DNA of 64,000 nucleotides, from NCBI GenBank assembly GCA_028867785.1, contig JAGWFS010000001.1, positions 186,001 through 250,000 on the forward strand. Reading direction: 5' to 3'. Made by a program: the position numbers and the translations under genes. Within the stretch, counting starts at the first letter, position 1. Every line of letters begins with the position of its first letter. This DNA comes from Nitrososphaerota archaeon (GTDB taxonomy: Archaea > Thermoproteota > Nitrososphaeria > Nitrososphaerales > Nitrosopumilaceae). Below the pieces are notes generated by a model that was not told the DNA's origin, did no database searches, and saw nothing but the letters and a program-made list of their open reading frames with translations. Below, piece after piece: positions 15,327 through 24,533 of this stretch.

Positions 15327-16679
15327 CTAAATTTTTGAAGTCTGATTGTGAAGAAAACCTTCTACGCGGTTTAAGGCGACCTTGATCTGTCCAGACGGAC
15401 CCTCAAGAACTTGCATACTGCGTTGGGCAATTACACTGGCATCTTCTCCTGCCTTAGATTCTAATAGTTGAGAAAGTGAGACCAGAGCTTTTTCATGCTC
15501 TGTCATCTCCTCTGGAATTACTTGTGTTTCCTCAATGGTGGGAACCGACAGTTGTTTTGGAGTATCTGTCCTGCATGTAGATAATATTACACTGGCAAAG
15601 CTTTTTGCGTTGGCTGTCCTTGCACCCAGTGGCCCAAGCCCCCACTTGTCTGTCAAATATCTTAGTAAACTTGTGTGGTCAAATACGTCTGATATTACCC
15701 CATTTCCAACCCATGGTGAGACAAGAATCGCAGGGACGCGCACTCCCAGTTGGTTAAAGGTCCACTCTTCATGATTATCATCTGGAGGAATTGCTGTCGG
15801 AGGTGGGAGATGATCGTAAAAGCCTCCATGCTCATCAAATAGCACTACAAAGAGAGAAGAGTTCCAAAGTTCTTCGTTTGCGCGCAAGGCATTGTAGACA
15901 TCTGCAACCAGTTTTTCTCCACGAAAAACATTGTGTGGAGGATGATAGTCGTTTCCTGTAGGAGGCATATAGCTTGGCTCTATCCAAACAAAATTTGGCA
16001 CTTCAGATTCCTTCTTGAAATCATCGTAGAGTTCTAGCAATGGTCTATGGCGAACAACATTTTGTGGCGCCCACTGATGAGCTAGAACCAGCGAGACTGG
16101 TATGTCTCCAAAGTATACTTTCCAGATTAGTTGCTTCTCGTCAAGGCGGTCAAATAAGGTAGGTTGATCGTAAAAATGAAGATTGAGATCCATGATGCCT
16201 GACGGCATTGTTGTCCTCCCAAGTGAAGTACCTGACATGGCAAAGAGGCGATTCGGCCAAGTAGGTCCAGGTAGCGAGGAGAACCAATGGTCACATATTG
16301 TAAACTGGCTAGCTAGTTGATGCATGACTGGTAGACCGTTCAATGCATAATAATTCATGACCTGTCCGAACTGTGCAGTCTGGATCTTGTCTTTGTAGGA
16401 CTCGGCATAGTTTTTGACAAATCCACCCATCTCAATTCCCTTCTCATCTTTTTCAATCTGGGTTAGAGTATCTTTGAGGTCATGCTTTGGATCTGGAGAG
16501 ACTACTGAAGAGTTGGTCGTCGTTTGCGTGTAGATTTTGTTACAATAATTGTTAGCACGAGGAAAATTGGAAGGTACTCCATCGATTGGTTTTATCTGGG
16601 TTAGCGATCCAAGAATATGGTCAAAGGAATTGTTTTCAAGCATTAGTACTATAACGTGCTTTATTGGATCGTTTGGCAT
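15327..16679 (-). CDS. Phosphoesterase (phospholipase C / acid phosphatase family)
   Basis: A 450-residue member of the PF04185 phosphoesterase family (non-hemolytic phospholipase C, AcpA). The signature PIKHVIVLMLENNSFDHILG begins the protein, with the nucleophile-type MSGTSLGRTT block and the metal-site VLFDEHGGFYDHLPPPT later. Substrates are phospholipids or phosphate monoesters. I choose the ATG at 16679 because MPNDPIKHV is the usual family start and a TATA-like cttaaataa lies about 40 bp upstream; a GTG at 16760 would add 27 residues. No signal peptide is visible, odd for a family often exported. Direct repeats at 15175 and 16787 flank it, a possible sign of transfer. Confidence 0.87.
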   Translation of the reverse strand: MPNDPIKHVIVLMLENNSFDHILGSLTQIKPIDGVPSNFPRANNYCNKIYTQTTTNSSVVSPDPKHDLKDTLTQIEKDEKGIEMGGFVKNYAESYKDKIQTAQFGQVMNYYALNGLPVMHQLASQFTICDHWFSSLPGPTWPNRLFAMSGTSLGRTTMPSGIMDLNLHFYDQPTLFDRLDEKQLIWKVYFGDIPVSLVLAHQWAPQNVVRHRPLLELYDDFKKESEVPNFVWIEPSYMPPTGNDYHPPHNVFRGEKLVADVYNALRANEELWNSSLFVVLFDEHGGFYDHLPPPTAIPPDDNHEEWTFNQLGVRVPAILVSPWVGNGVISDVFDHTSLLRYLTDKWGLGPLGARTANAKSFASVILSTCRTDTPKQLSVPTIEETQVIPEEMTEHEKALVSLSQLLESKAGEDASVIAQRSMQVLEGPSGQIKVALNRVEGFLHNQTSKI

Positions 16680-16786
16680 ATCATCATGTCCTGTTAATGT
16701 ACTGGATAAACAATCAAAATTATTTAAGGAATTTACAATATTTTGTGAAGGAACACCCACTAAGGATAGATATACATGGTTACGAT

Positions 16787-16824
16787 CCAGCTAAAATATG
16801 GTTATAATTTGAATCATAGATTCG
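16787..16824 (+). repeat. Imperfect direct repeat, copy 2
   Basis: Partner of 15175-15212, with the same 18-base core. It lies upstream of the phosphoesterase gene and about 70 bp before the DNA ligase start. The 215-bp gap 16680-16894 holds this repeat, the phosphoesterase promoter and an AT-rich ligase promoter (ccttttattc near 16861). Confidence 0.7.
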
Positions 16825-16894
16825 AATTCGTGGGGATAATTTCGCATGTAGGTCGCTCAACCTTTTATTCTACAGCCTGTAAAAATCGCTCAGT

Positions 16895-18661
16895 ATGAAA
16901 TTTTCGCTAGTTGCCGACACCTTAGGATACATGGAAGGTACAACCAAGCGTCTTGAGCTGACACAGCATCTGGTGGACTTGTTCAAGATAACACCTGCTG
17001 AAATAATTCCAAAAGTTGTGTATCTTCTCCAGGGAAAGCTGAGGCCGGACCACGAGGGTGTGGAGGTCGGGGTTGCCGAAAAGATTGCAGTCAGGGCGCT
17101 GTCCAAATCAACCGGAGTACCAGTATCCAAGATTGAGCACGAATACAAAAAGGCCGGAGATTTGGGGCAGGCAACAGCCATCATTTTGGAGCAGAAAACC
17201 CAGACAACGTTTCTCAAGGAAGACATTACAGTAGAAAGAGTGTACGACACCCTGTTCAAGATAGCGGAACTTAGGGGAAACAGGTCGCAGAATATGAAGA
17301 TGAAGTACATCTCCAGCCTGCTAAACGATGCAAGCCCCATAGAAGGAAGATTCATCGCAAAAATAATTACGGCAAATCTGAGACTGGGAATAGCAGATTA
17401 TACCATACTTGATGCGCTATCAATCGCATATACCGGTTCAAAAGAGAACAGGCCGTCACTTGAGCACGCATACAATGTTTGCAGCGACTTGGGCAGAGTA
17501 TCAGAAGCTGTTGCGAAAAAAGGAATGGAAGCCCTGAAGCATTTCCAGGTGTCGGTCTTTAGCCCGATTCGCCCCATGCTTGCTGAGAGGATCAAGAGCC
17601 CAGAGGAGGCGCGTGAAAAGATGGGCTCTGAGTTCGCTGCAGAGTACAAGCTTGACGGAGAGCGAGTTCAGATCCACATACAAAAAGAGAAAACAGTTCT
17701 CTATTCCAGAAGTCTTGAAAACATTACAAGCTACTACCCGGACATTGTTGAAAAGATTGGCAAGTCAATCAAGGCAAGAGATGCAATACTTGAGGCAGAG
17801 GCAGTTGCAATAAATGAAGACACTGGAGAGTTTTTGCCATTTCAGGAACTCATGCACCGAAGAAGAAAGTACAACATTGCCAAGGCAGTGCAAGAGTATC
17901 CCATCACCGTAAATTTTTTTGACATCATGTTTCTAGACGGCAAGAGCTGCCTTGACATGTCGTACAGTGATCGTAGACGTTCACTTGAAAATGTTGTAAC
18001 AGAGGATGCTTTTGCCAAGGTGATGCCCATGACATTAGTCAAGACAGATGACGAGGTGGAGGATTTTTTGGAAAATGCGATTAATTCGGGTTGCGAGGGA
18101 TTGATGCTCAAGCAACTTGACTCGTCGTACAGGGCAGGCGCCAGGGCAAGCAACTGGCTCAAGCTAAAACGAGAGTACAGAAATGAGCTTGGCGACTCGC
18201 TTGATCTTGTGGTGGTCGGGGCGTTTTACGGCAGGGGCAGAAGGACGGGAAGATACGGCGCACTCTTGCTTTCTGTGTATGACAAGGAATCAGACACATA
18301 TCCCAGCGTATGCAAGGTCGGGACCGGGTTTACCGACGAAAGCTTGGACCAGTTTTATCAGATACTGTCCGATAAGATAATTGTCAAAAAAGACTCGAGG
18401 ACTGACAGCGGTCTAGAGGCCGATGTCTGGTTCGAGCCAGAGGTTGTGATTGAGGTAGTCGCATCGGAGATTACGCTAAGCCCGATTCACAAGGTAGCGC
18501 TAGGCAAGATAAGAAAAGGCAGTGGTCTTGCCTTGCGCTTTCCAAAATTCACCGGAAAGATAAGGTTTGAAAAAACTCCCGAAAACGCCACCTCCTCTTC
18601 AGAGGTGATGGCAATGTACAACGGCCAGAAAAAAGTAGTACAAAACGAAAAACAGTTTTGA
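16895..18661 (+). CDS. lig: ATP-dependent DNA ligase
   Basis: Seals nicks in replication and repair. The 588-residue archaeal/eukaryotic-type ligase has an N-terminal DNA-binding domain (about 1-215), the adenylation motif EYKLDGERVQIH with nucleophile Lys near residue 251, ENITSYYPDIVE (motif Ia region), EAVAINEDTGEFLPFQELMH (motif III-like), GCEGLMLKQL and NWLKLKREY (motifs IV-V), and an OB-fold end. Length is typical. It stands alone with its own promoter. Confidence 0.96.
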   Translation: MKFSLVADTLGYMEGTTKRLELTQHLVDLFKITPAEIIPKVVYLLQGKLRPDHEGVEVGVAEKIAVRALSKSTGVPVSKIEHEYKKAGDLGQATAIILEQKTQTTFLKEDITVERVYDTLFKIAELRGNRSQNMKMKYISSLLNDASPIEGRFIAKIITANLRLGIADYTILDALSIAYTGSKENRPSLEHAYNVCSDLGRVSEAVAKKGMEALKHFQVSVFSPIRPMLAERIKSPEEAREKMGSEFAAEYKLDGERVQIHIQKEKTVLYSRSLENITSYYPDIVEKIGKSIKARDAILEAEAVAINEDTGEFLPFQELMHRRRKYNIAKAVQEYPITVNFFDIMFLDGKSCLDMSYSDRRRSLENVVTEDAFAKVMPMTLVKTDDEVEDFLENAINSGCEGLMLKQLDSSYRAGARASNWLKLKREYRNELGDSLDLVVVGAFYGRGRRTGRYGALLLSVYDKESDTYPSVCKVGTGFTDESLDQFYQILSDKIIVKKDSRTDSGLEADVWFEPEVVIEVVASEITLSPIHKVALGKIRKGSGLALRFPKFTGKIRFEKTPENATSSSEVMAMYNGQKKVVQNEKQF

Positions 18662-18725
18662 ATAAACCGTTAACCAGAAAATTACGTAAGGATTATTAGC
18701 TGCTGGCATAAAATAGAACGTCTAG

Positions 18726-19379
18726 ATGTACAGCGGGGAACTTGAAGTTCAGGCAAAAAGAAAGGCACTTGCCGTTTTGCAGGATGAAATCAACAGGATT
18801 CTCAACTCAGTTAGAGACCTGTCGTCGCTTCCCGAATTGATAATCAAGGCAGACAAGTCAGAGGTAAAGCAGGTTCTTGAAAGAATAAAGAACACAGAAG
18901 ACGAAGTCGAGGCCCTGCGCAGAAAGATAACCCGTGAGATTGCCGATGTCGGCGGGCTGATGATGAATAGGGAAAACCTGCTGAACACAGCATACACAAT
19001 GGATGAGATTGCAGGCTACATCACAGGCATAGCCTTCAAGCTATCAAACATCAAGGGAGCCACACTCAAGAAGGAAAAAATCGAGAAGGACCTGGTGGAG
19101 CTCATAGAGCAGGCAGTGGACCAGATCTACAAGATAAACGAGATCGTGCGCGCACTTGGAGGAAACTCTACGGTTGCAATCGACTTGGCCCACGAGGCAC
19201 AGAAGATAGAGAGAATGGTTGACGAAAAGTACCGCTATTTGACAATAAAGGTTCTCGACGAGGTCACAACCACGAAAGAAATGATGCTGCTAAAAGACGT
19301 GGTGGAAGGAATTGAGGAAATGTCTGACAAATGCCTCCAGGTATCAGACTCATTCATTTTGCTGGCACTGAGCCTATAA
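18726..19379 (+). CDS. DUF47 (PhoU-like) protein
   Basis: A 217-residue all-helical protein of the DUF47/YkaA family, related to PhoU. It has the long coiled helices of the family, e.g. VLERIKNTEDEVEALRRKIT, with the acidic EDEVE and KIERMVDEKYR clusters that can hold metal ions, and ends LKDVVEGIEEMSDKCLQVSD. Members often sit beside Pit-type phosphate transporters, but none is adjacent here, so the role in phosphate control is only suggested by the family. Confidence 0.85.
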   Translation: MYSGELEVQAKRKALAVLQDEINRILNSVRDLSSLPELIIKADKSEVKQVLERIKNTEDEVEALRRKITREIADVGGLMMNRENLLNTAYTMDEIAGYITGIAFKLSNIKGATLKKEKIEKDLVELIEQAVDQIYKINEIVRALGGNSTVAIDLAHEAQKIERMVDEKYRYLTIKVLDEVTTTKEMMLLKDVVEGIEEMSDKCLQVSDSFILLALSL

Positions 19380-19432
19380 CGCAGAAAACTATTTCCCTTT
19401 TTTGTACTTGCAAACACTAAAATCGATTATTC

Positions 19433-19984
19433 GTGTCGTCAAAAGACGGATTGAAAGGAGAACTAATCGAGAACAGAATCATAGTATGGAACCTTGACGA
19501 ATCAAGGGAATTGTTTGCCAACGGGTATTACGGAAAGCCGATAGGGATTACAAAGCCAAAGCCAGAAGAGATCAACGTACCGCTGATACTTGATCTCATA
19601 GAGGGATACTATCTGCTGGATACATCAAGACTGAAAATCCATAGGGCAAAAAAAACAGTCACTCCAAAGGAACTGCTTGAGATATGCAGGCACGAGCACC
19701 ACAACTTTGACAAAAAATATCTCGTATACAAGGAATTCAGAGACAAGGGATACATTGTAAATCCTGGAATAAAGTTTGGTTGCGATTTTGCAGTGTACCA
19801 GAAAGGCCCCGGCATAGACCACGCACCGTACTTGCTGCAGGTGTACAATTCCACAGATACAATGTCTGCAACCAGCGTTGTCCTAGCTGGAAGACTGGCC
19901 ACAACCGTCAGAAAGCAATTCATCCTTGCGATACCGAGAGGAAGCAAGGTTGACTGTCTGGCGCTTGACTGGTGGAGAGCCTAG
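19433..19984 (+). CDS. endA: tRNA-splicing endonuclease
   Basis: Cuts introns from pre-tRNA at bulge-helix-bulge sites. The catalytic domain shows the triad context YIVNPGIKFGCDFAVYQKG (Tyr), GIDHAPYLLQV (His) and TVRKQFILAI (Lys), with SKVDCLALDWWRA at the end. At 183 residues it is the homotetrameric type with a full N-terminal domain (LILDLIEGYYLL). Start GTG 19433. The last 4 bp overlap a convergent gene. Confidence 0.94.
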   Translation: MSSKDGLKGELIENRIIVWNLDESRELFANGYYGKPIGITKPKPEEINVPLILDLIEGYYLLDTSRLKIHRAKKTVTPKELLEICRHEHHNFDKKYLVYKEFRDKGYIVNPGIKFGCDFAVYQKGPGIDHAPYLLQVYNSTDTMSATSVVLAGRLATTVRKQFILAIPRGSKVDCLALDWWRA

Positions 19985-20367
19985 AGTTGTTCTTTAACGT
20001 GGGATGCTATTCTGTCGTAAACGTCGAATAGGTCTTTTGAGATTCCAAGATCGTTGCTGCTTTTCCACTTGCCGTGAATCCTAATGCCCTTCTTCGTGGG
20101 CTCCACCCAGACATGCGCGTCGTTGTACGAGAGTTTTAGAATCATCGCATTGAGTTCGGCATCAGAATTTAGCACTCTGGCAAGTCCTCCGCCGACCCAT
20201 TCTACGTCAGCAACTTTTTTTGCAGCAAAGTGTCCCTTGGTCTTTAGTTTTGTCTTTGCAAGAAGATCGTCGGTATTTAGTGGATTTTCTACTTTGACAA
20301 TAAAGTGCACCTGAAACCTGTCTTGCGCCCCCCATGGCTGCGGATTGATATCTTGAGACACGCTCAA
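19981..20367 (-). CDS. Conserved hypothetical protein
   Basis: A 128-residue soluble protein without a recognised domain. It has alternating strands (RFQVHFIVKVENP, AHVWVEPTKKGIRIHGKW) and a helical end (DLFDVYDRIASHVKEQL), an alpha/beta fold. It overlaps the upstream small gene by 4 bp (coupled translation) and is convergent with endA. Confidence 0.6.
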   Translation of the reverse strand: MSVSQDINPQPWGAQDRFQVHFIVKVENPLNTDDLLAKTKLKTKGHFAAKKVADVEWVGGGLARVLNSDAELNAMILKLSYNDAHVWVEPTKKGIRIHGKWKSSNDLGISKDLFDVYDRIASHVKEQL

Positions 20368-20600
20368 CCCTTCTGGATTATCTGAATCACGTCAATGTTG
20401 CTTCCCTTGACCTGGACGCAGCCGTGGTTTGTCACCATGGCCGGAGAATGTGAGAAATATTTTGAATAGTAATCGCTTTTTTCAACCTCGTCTGTCTCAA
20501 ACTGTTTTGGCTCTGCGCTTACGCCAATTTTTTCCAACAGCTCGCAGTATTCCTTGCGTTTGTTTTTCTTTGAAAAAGTGTCAGATTCCGAATCGTGCAT
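20364..20600 (-). CDS. Small hypothetical protein
   Basis: A 78-residue charged protein rich in Lys, Glu and Ser, not recognised. A compact C-terminal strand (GCVQVKGSNIDVIQIIQKG) follows a helical, very polar N-terminal half. TATA-like aatatttatttg near 20622-20634 is 27 bp before the ATG, supporting this start. First gene of a two-gene unit with the protein at 19981. Confidence 0.6.
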   Translation of the reverse strand: MHDSESDTFSKKNKRKEYCELLEKIGVSAEPKQFETDEVEKSDYYSKYFSHSPAMVTNHGCVQVKGSNIDVIQIIQKG

Positions 20601-20702
20601 GCGTCAGTGTGAATTTGACCCACAAATAAATATTAGCGTATCAAATCTTAACCGCGCAGGTACAATCGAATAAATAGTCCGAAAATAAGCCAGATCCTGT
20701 CA

Positions 20703-22490
20703 ATGCCCAAGTTCCAGAATAAACTTGTAGTCATTACCGGCAGCGGCACTGGAATAGGAAAGGCAATAGCGATCAAGTTTGCCGAGAACGGTGCAAACAT
20801 TGTCATTTTGGGAAGAAGAAAAGAACCGCTGGAGGAAGCTGCCAAGGAGTTGCAGCAGGTAATTGACAAGACAAGGAGCAATGCATTTGTGAAAATTTTT
20901 CCAGGAGTTGACGTCAGCGACGAGGAGGGAGTCTCAAAGATGTTTGATGAACTGAAAAAAGTCCACGGAACAGTCGACATTGTGATAAACAATGCCGGTG
21001 TTTCAGGCCCCGTAACATGTTTCCCCAATGCGCCAATAAACGATTTCAAGAGCACTGTTGGAATTCACCTCACAGGCACTTTTTGGACCTCGGCCCAGGC
21101 AATCAAGTCCATGAAGGCAGGATGCAAGATTGTTACGATATCCACGTTCTTCACAGAAGAGCGCCCGTTTGAGCAAAGACCCTACAGATTCAGGAGCCCA
21201 TATACCGCATCGCAGGGTGCAAAAAACAGGCTTGCAGAGGCAATGTCTTGGGAGCTCACAGACAAGGGAATCACATCCATTGCAACAAACCCAGGACCTG
21301 TCCACTCTGACAGGATATACAAAACAGTCTATCCAAAGGCTGCAGCAGAATTTATGAGAGTTAGTGGTTTTGAGAGTCTTTCCCCAGAAGACGTAGAAAA
21401 AGTCAACAACGACATACTTCCGCTTCTTGGAGAAGACGAGAATACAGTAAAGAGCGGAATAGCAAAGGCTGCAGCAAACATTGCAAAAGCAAAATCGATA
21501 ACATCAGAGCAAGATATTCAAAAACTATCCTCTACCATCACCTCTCTTTTGACCAAGATACAACAGATTGCAGAAAAGGTTCAAAATAATACAAGCAAGA
21601 TGATTGCGGACGAGCAGTTCCTCTCACAGCAGCAGGTTGCCGAGACAGTCATGATGCTGTGCGACGAGGACATTGCAAAGATATTAAACGGCAAGGTGAT
21701 TCCAGGCGACAGAGTCTTCTATCCAGTCAAGCCGCACATAGCTTGTTCCATACCTGAGACCAAGTCAGATTACAACTCAAAAGTGGTTCTGTTTGTTGTG
21801 GATGCTACAGAAGAGTCAGACGTGAAAAGAGTAGAGCACTTGGCGCAAAATATAGAGAACAACGGCGGAAAGACAGTCATCCTGATCTCAAAGACAAGCA
21901 TAAAGCAAGCAGGAGAAAAACTATCCAAGTTCCATTCTCATGTGATGGACATTACAAGCCAAGAAAACATGAGAAGAATGCTAAACACGGCGACACAGAA
22001 GATCGGACCTGTTAACGCAGTCATCTATGTTACAGGAAAACTGCCGCAGGTTTCAAAACTAGTAGAGTTATCAAGGCAGCAGTGGGATGGACTTGTTGAC
22101 AAGTTCATAAACACTCCTGCTATTGTTCTGCAGGAGACACTTGGGAGATTTGTACCAGACGGGGCAAAGAACCCACCTCTTTTCAAGGACAAACAAGGCA
22201 CAATCATAGTCATAGGACCAGACATGCCGTCAGGCGGAAAGGTGACTGGCATGGAGAGGGCCAAGGTTGAGGTCTTCCGAGGCGCCCTGAGGCCATTTGC
22301 AACCACTGTCAACCAGGAGCTAAGCGACGTGCTCAAGTCAAAGATAAGGCTGCACCTCATACTGCCCGGAAGCATTGACGGCACAGAGCCCAGCAATGAC
22401 AGGATTCTAAACGCGGTAAACTTTTTCAGTTCCGGCAAGGCAATATCAAACTCTGAGATAATCTACTATCCAGACGAAACAAGATCCTGA
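20703..22490 (+). CDS. Two-domain short-chain dehydrogenase (malonyl-CoA reductase half-like)
   Basis: A 595-residue protein with two Rossmann domains joined by a helical linker. Domain 1 has the nucleotide loop TGSGTGIG (residues 12-19), IVINNAGVSGP, and the active Tyr in SPYTASQGAKNRL; the usual YxxxK lysine is replaced by Gln, with a Lys only at Tyr+7. NPGPVHSDRIYKTVY resembles the GPxxSDR/GDR blocks of Chloroflexus bifunctional malonyl-CoA reductase, whose halves have the same SDR-linker-SDR order. Domain 2 (about 355-595) lacks TGxxxGxG but keeps VNAVIYVTGKLPQV. It is coupled to a MaoC-like gene (TGATG overlap). A role in the 3-hydroxypropionate/4-hydroxybutyrate cycle is possible but unproven. 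Confidence 0.85.
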   Translation: MPKFQNKLVVITGSGTGIGKAIAIKFAENGANIVILGRRKEPLEEAAKELQQVIDKTRSNAFVKIFPGVDVSDEEGVSKMFDELKKVHGTVDIVINNAGVSGPVTCFPNAPINDFKSTVGIHLTGTFWTSAQAIKSMKAGCKIVTISTFFTEERPFEQRPYRFRSPYTASQGAKNRLAEAMSWELTDKGITSIATNPGPVHSDRIYKTVYPKAAAEFMRVSGFESLSPEDVEKVNNDILPLLGEDENTVKSGIAKAAANIAKAKSITSEQDIQKLSSTITSLLTKIQQIAEKVQNNTSKMIADEQFLSQQQVAETVMMLCDEDIAKILNGKVIPGDRVFYPVKPHIACSIPETKSDYNSKVVLFVVDATEESDVKRVEHLAQNIENNGGKTVILISKTSIKQAGEKLSKFHSHVMDITSQENMRRMLNTATQKIGPVNAVIYVTGKLPQVSKLVELSRQQWDGLVDKFINTPAIVLQETLGRFVPDGAKNPPLFKDKQGTIIVIGPDMPSGGKVTGMERAKVEVFRGALRPFATTVNQELSDVLKSKIRLHLILPGSIDGTEPSNDRILNAVNFFSSGKAISNSEIIYYPDETRS

Positions 22491-22951
22491 TGAAGCGGTT
22501 CTCCGAACTCAAAGCGGGAGACGAATTTTTTTCAGAATGCACAATCACCCCGGATGATCTTGAAAAATATATCTCCTTTTCAGGGATTAAAAACGTGATT
22601 TATGAAAAAGAGGAATTTTCGGACAAGCGCGGCAAGATGGTTTCAGGCAGGGCAATACTTGCAAGAATAGAGGGCGAGTTTACAAGACTTGACGAGATGT
22701 ATGGCAACCTCCTAATATTTTACGGAATTGACGGCGACCCATCATGGAACAACAGGCAGACAAGGTTTCTCAGGCCCCTCCACACTGACGAAAAACTAAA
22801 GATAAAATTCACACTGTCCGACAAGCGGGACCTCAATGACGATTTTGGCTTGCTTGCAATAGATTTCGAGGGAAAAAGAGACGATGGAGAGACGGTGCTC
22901 CTGTCGAAAAGAAACCTCTATCAGATGAAAAAAGAGCCTCCGGCCAAGTAG
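22490..22951 (+). CDS. MaoC-like (hotdog fold) dehydratase-family protein
   Basis: A 153-residue single hotdog domain similar to MaoC-type enoyl-CoA hydratases: KAGDEFFSECTITPDDLEKYI at the start, VSGRAILARIEGEF for the central helix, and NNRQTRFLRPLHTDEKLKIK for the strands. The canonical Asp-x4-His hydratase pair is not evident, so activity is uncertain; it may only bind acyl-CoA. The ATG shares a base with the SDR stop, implying coupled translation and joint function. Confidence 0.78.
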   Translation: MKRFSELKAGDEFFSECTITPDDLEKYISFSGIKNVIYEKEEFSDKRGKMVSGRAILARIEGEFTRLDEMYGNLLIFYGIDGDPSWNNRQTRFLRPLHTDEKLKIKFTLSDKRDLNDDFGLLAIDFEGKRDDGETVLLSKRNLYQMKKEPPAK

Positions 22952-22954
22952 AAT

Positions 22955-23731
22955 TTACGGAACTTTGACCGGCGCATTGAGCCCGTCAAGAAACAGTTTC
23001 ACCGATGTCACTGCAAGTACAACTGTCACAAATATCCTGAGTTTTCTCTCCCCCACCCTCAGCGATATCCTGCTGCCAACAATTCCGCCCGCAAACGCAC
23101 CGATTGACAGCAGTCCTGCCTGCATGTAATCCGGGTGTCCAAGTAGAGAGTGCGCTACCATGCCAGACGCCGCGGCAAACATTAGTATGAACTGCGATGT
23201 AGGCGCGGCAATCTTCATCGACAGACCCATCGCCACAACCATAAGCGGGACAAAAACCGTTCCCCCGCCAATGCCAAACAAGCTGGAGATTATCCCTGCA
23301 AAAAAACTCGAGGCCACGGCAAGAATCATTATCTGCTTTGATAGGTTGTTCTCTTTTGGTTCCATCTTCCTCCTGGAATATATGTAAAAGCTTGACGCTA
23401 CGAGTACAATCCCAAATAGAATCTTGAATGTCGGTGCAGAGACATAGTCCGAGACGTACGCTCCAAGTACCGTCCCAGGAATGGATATCAGTGCAAGTTT
23501 TATCCCAAGCGAATACACGATTCTCTTTTGCCTTGCATAGGATACGGTGGATGCCACTGCATTGCAAAAGGCTGCAAATAGGCTGTCGCTTGCGGCAAGC
23601 GTAGGCTGGAACCCGGCAAATGTTAGTGCAGGAACTATTACAAACCCGCCTCCAAGGCCAATCATAGAGCCCAGAACTCCCGCCGCAAATCCAAGTGGCA
23701 CCAGCCAGAGATACTCAAACAATGCTATCAT
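22955..23731 (-). CDS. TauE/SafE family permease
   Basis: A 258-residue integral membrane protein with about seven or eight hydrophobic segments. Both internal repeats of the family are visible: GVLGSMIGLGGGFVIVPAL near the N terminus and GIISSLFGIGGGTVFVPLM in the middle, with GAFAGGIVGSRIS near the end. Members export sulfite, sulfoacetate or related organic anions. It lies 3 bp after the convergent MaoC-like gene. Confidence 0.9.
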   Translation of the reverse strand: MIALFEYLWLVPLGFAAGVLGSMIGLGGGFVIVPALTFAGFQPTLAASDSLFAAFCNAVASTVSYARQKRIVYSLGIKLALISIPGTVLGAYVSDYVSAPTFKILFGIVLVASSFYIYSRRKMEPKENNLSKQIMILAVASSFFAGIISSLFGIGGGTVFVPLMVVAMGLSMKIAAPTSQFILMFAAASGMVAHSLLGHPDYMQAGLLSIGAFAGGIVGSRISLRVGERKLRIFVTVVLAVTSVKLFLDGLNAPVKVP

Positions 23732-23793
23732 CAGTTAAGTTTTCCATGGGTTAAGTGAGCGCGTCAAGCTTAATGGACCAAGACATAGGAGAA

Positions 23794-24519
23794 TTATTTT
23801 GCCACAAGCAGCTTCCAGAGATATCCTTGCGGGTTTGTCGATAGTTCTATCTCAAAGTGCTTCCCGCCAAGTGGAACGCCGTGAGTTGTGCTGTTAGGTT
23901 CCTTTCCCTTTAGGTGAAAGTCTCGCAGCGCATCCATCATGCCATACATCGTAGAATATCCTCCGGGCTTTTCCTTGTCCCAGCACTGGCATATGGTTTC
24001 GTTCATGACATCACCAAACAGCGTCTTGACGTCCTTGTAGTTTGCAAACACGGGGTCAGACTGGGCTGTTGCAATCACAAGCACCGGGGCAAGTGTAGAG
24101 CCGACCATGTTCAGGTTTCCAAGAAAATTGTCATGCTCGTCTTTTATCTCAGTAGAGGTACAGTACTGAATCATCGACTGCTTGGTCTGGTTTGAAAGAA
24201 AGTTGCAGTACTGGTTAATTGTATCAGGAGTGCCAAACTTTAGTGGCTTTGACATGTTTATGTTCTGTCCTATCAGAGTGCTTTTCAGGTCAGAGTTTAC
24301 CTTATCGTATGTATAGTTCAGAGCGTACGCAGATATCCCATCAGGTCCGCTTGACACTGCCGGGCTTGCGTTAAGCTGAGTGAGAATTATTACTGCAGCT
24401 GCAACAGCAGCGGCGACAGCGATTCCGACATAAGCATATTTTTTCGATATCACGGTATCAGAAGTTTTTCCTGCTTTAATAAAGTAATCTGACAATTCGT
24501 CAATCTTAATTAATCCCAA
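23794..24519 (-). CDS. Membrane-anchored exported protein of unknown function
   Basis: About 241 residues: a short cytosolic start (LIKIDELSDYFIKAGK), one membrane helix (AYVGIAVAAAVAAAVIIL), then an external domain with few cysteines (QYC, CQCWDKEKPGG) and KHFEIELSTNPQGYLWKLL at the end. No family recognised. I start at TTG 24519, about 27 bp after a weak TATA-like gtattatg (24542-24549, minus strand); the open frame continues upstream into hom and is not used. Starts of the two divergent genes are only 14 bp apart. Confidence 0.65.
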   Translation of the reverse strand: MGLIKIDELSDYFIKAGKTSDTVISKKYAYVGIAVAAAVAAAVIILTQLNASPAVSSGPDGISAYALNYTYDKVNSDLKSTLIGQNINMSKPLKFGTPDTINQYCNFLSNQTKQSMIQYCTSTEIKDEHDNFLGNLNMVGSTLAPVLVIATAQSDPVFANYKDVKTLFGDVMNETICQCWDKEKPGGYSTMYGMMDALRDFHLKGKEPNSTTHGVPLGGKHFEIELSTNPQGYLWKLLVAK

Positions 24520-24533
24520 GATGCGTCTGGTGG

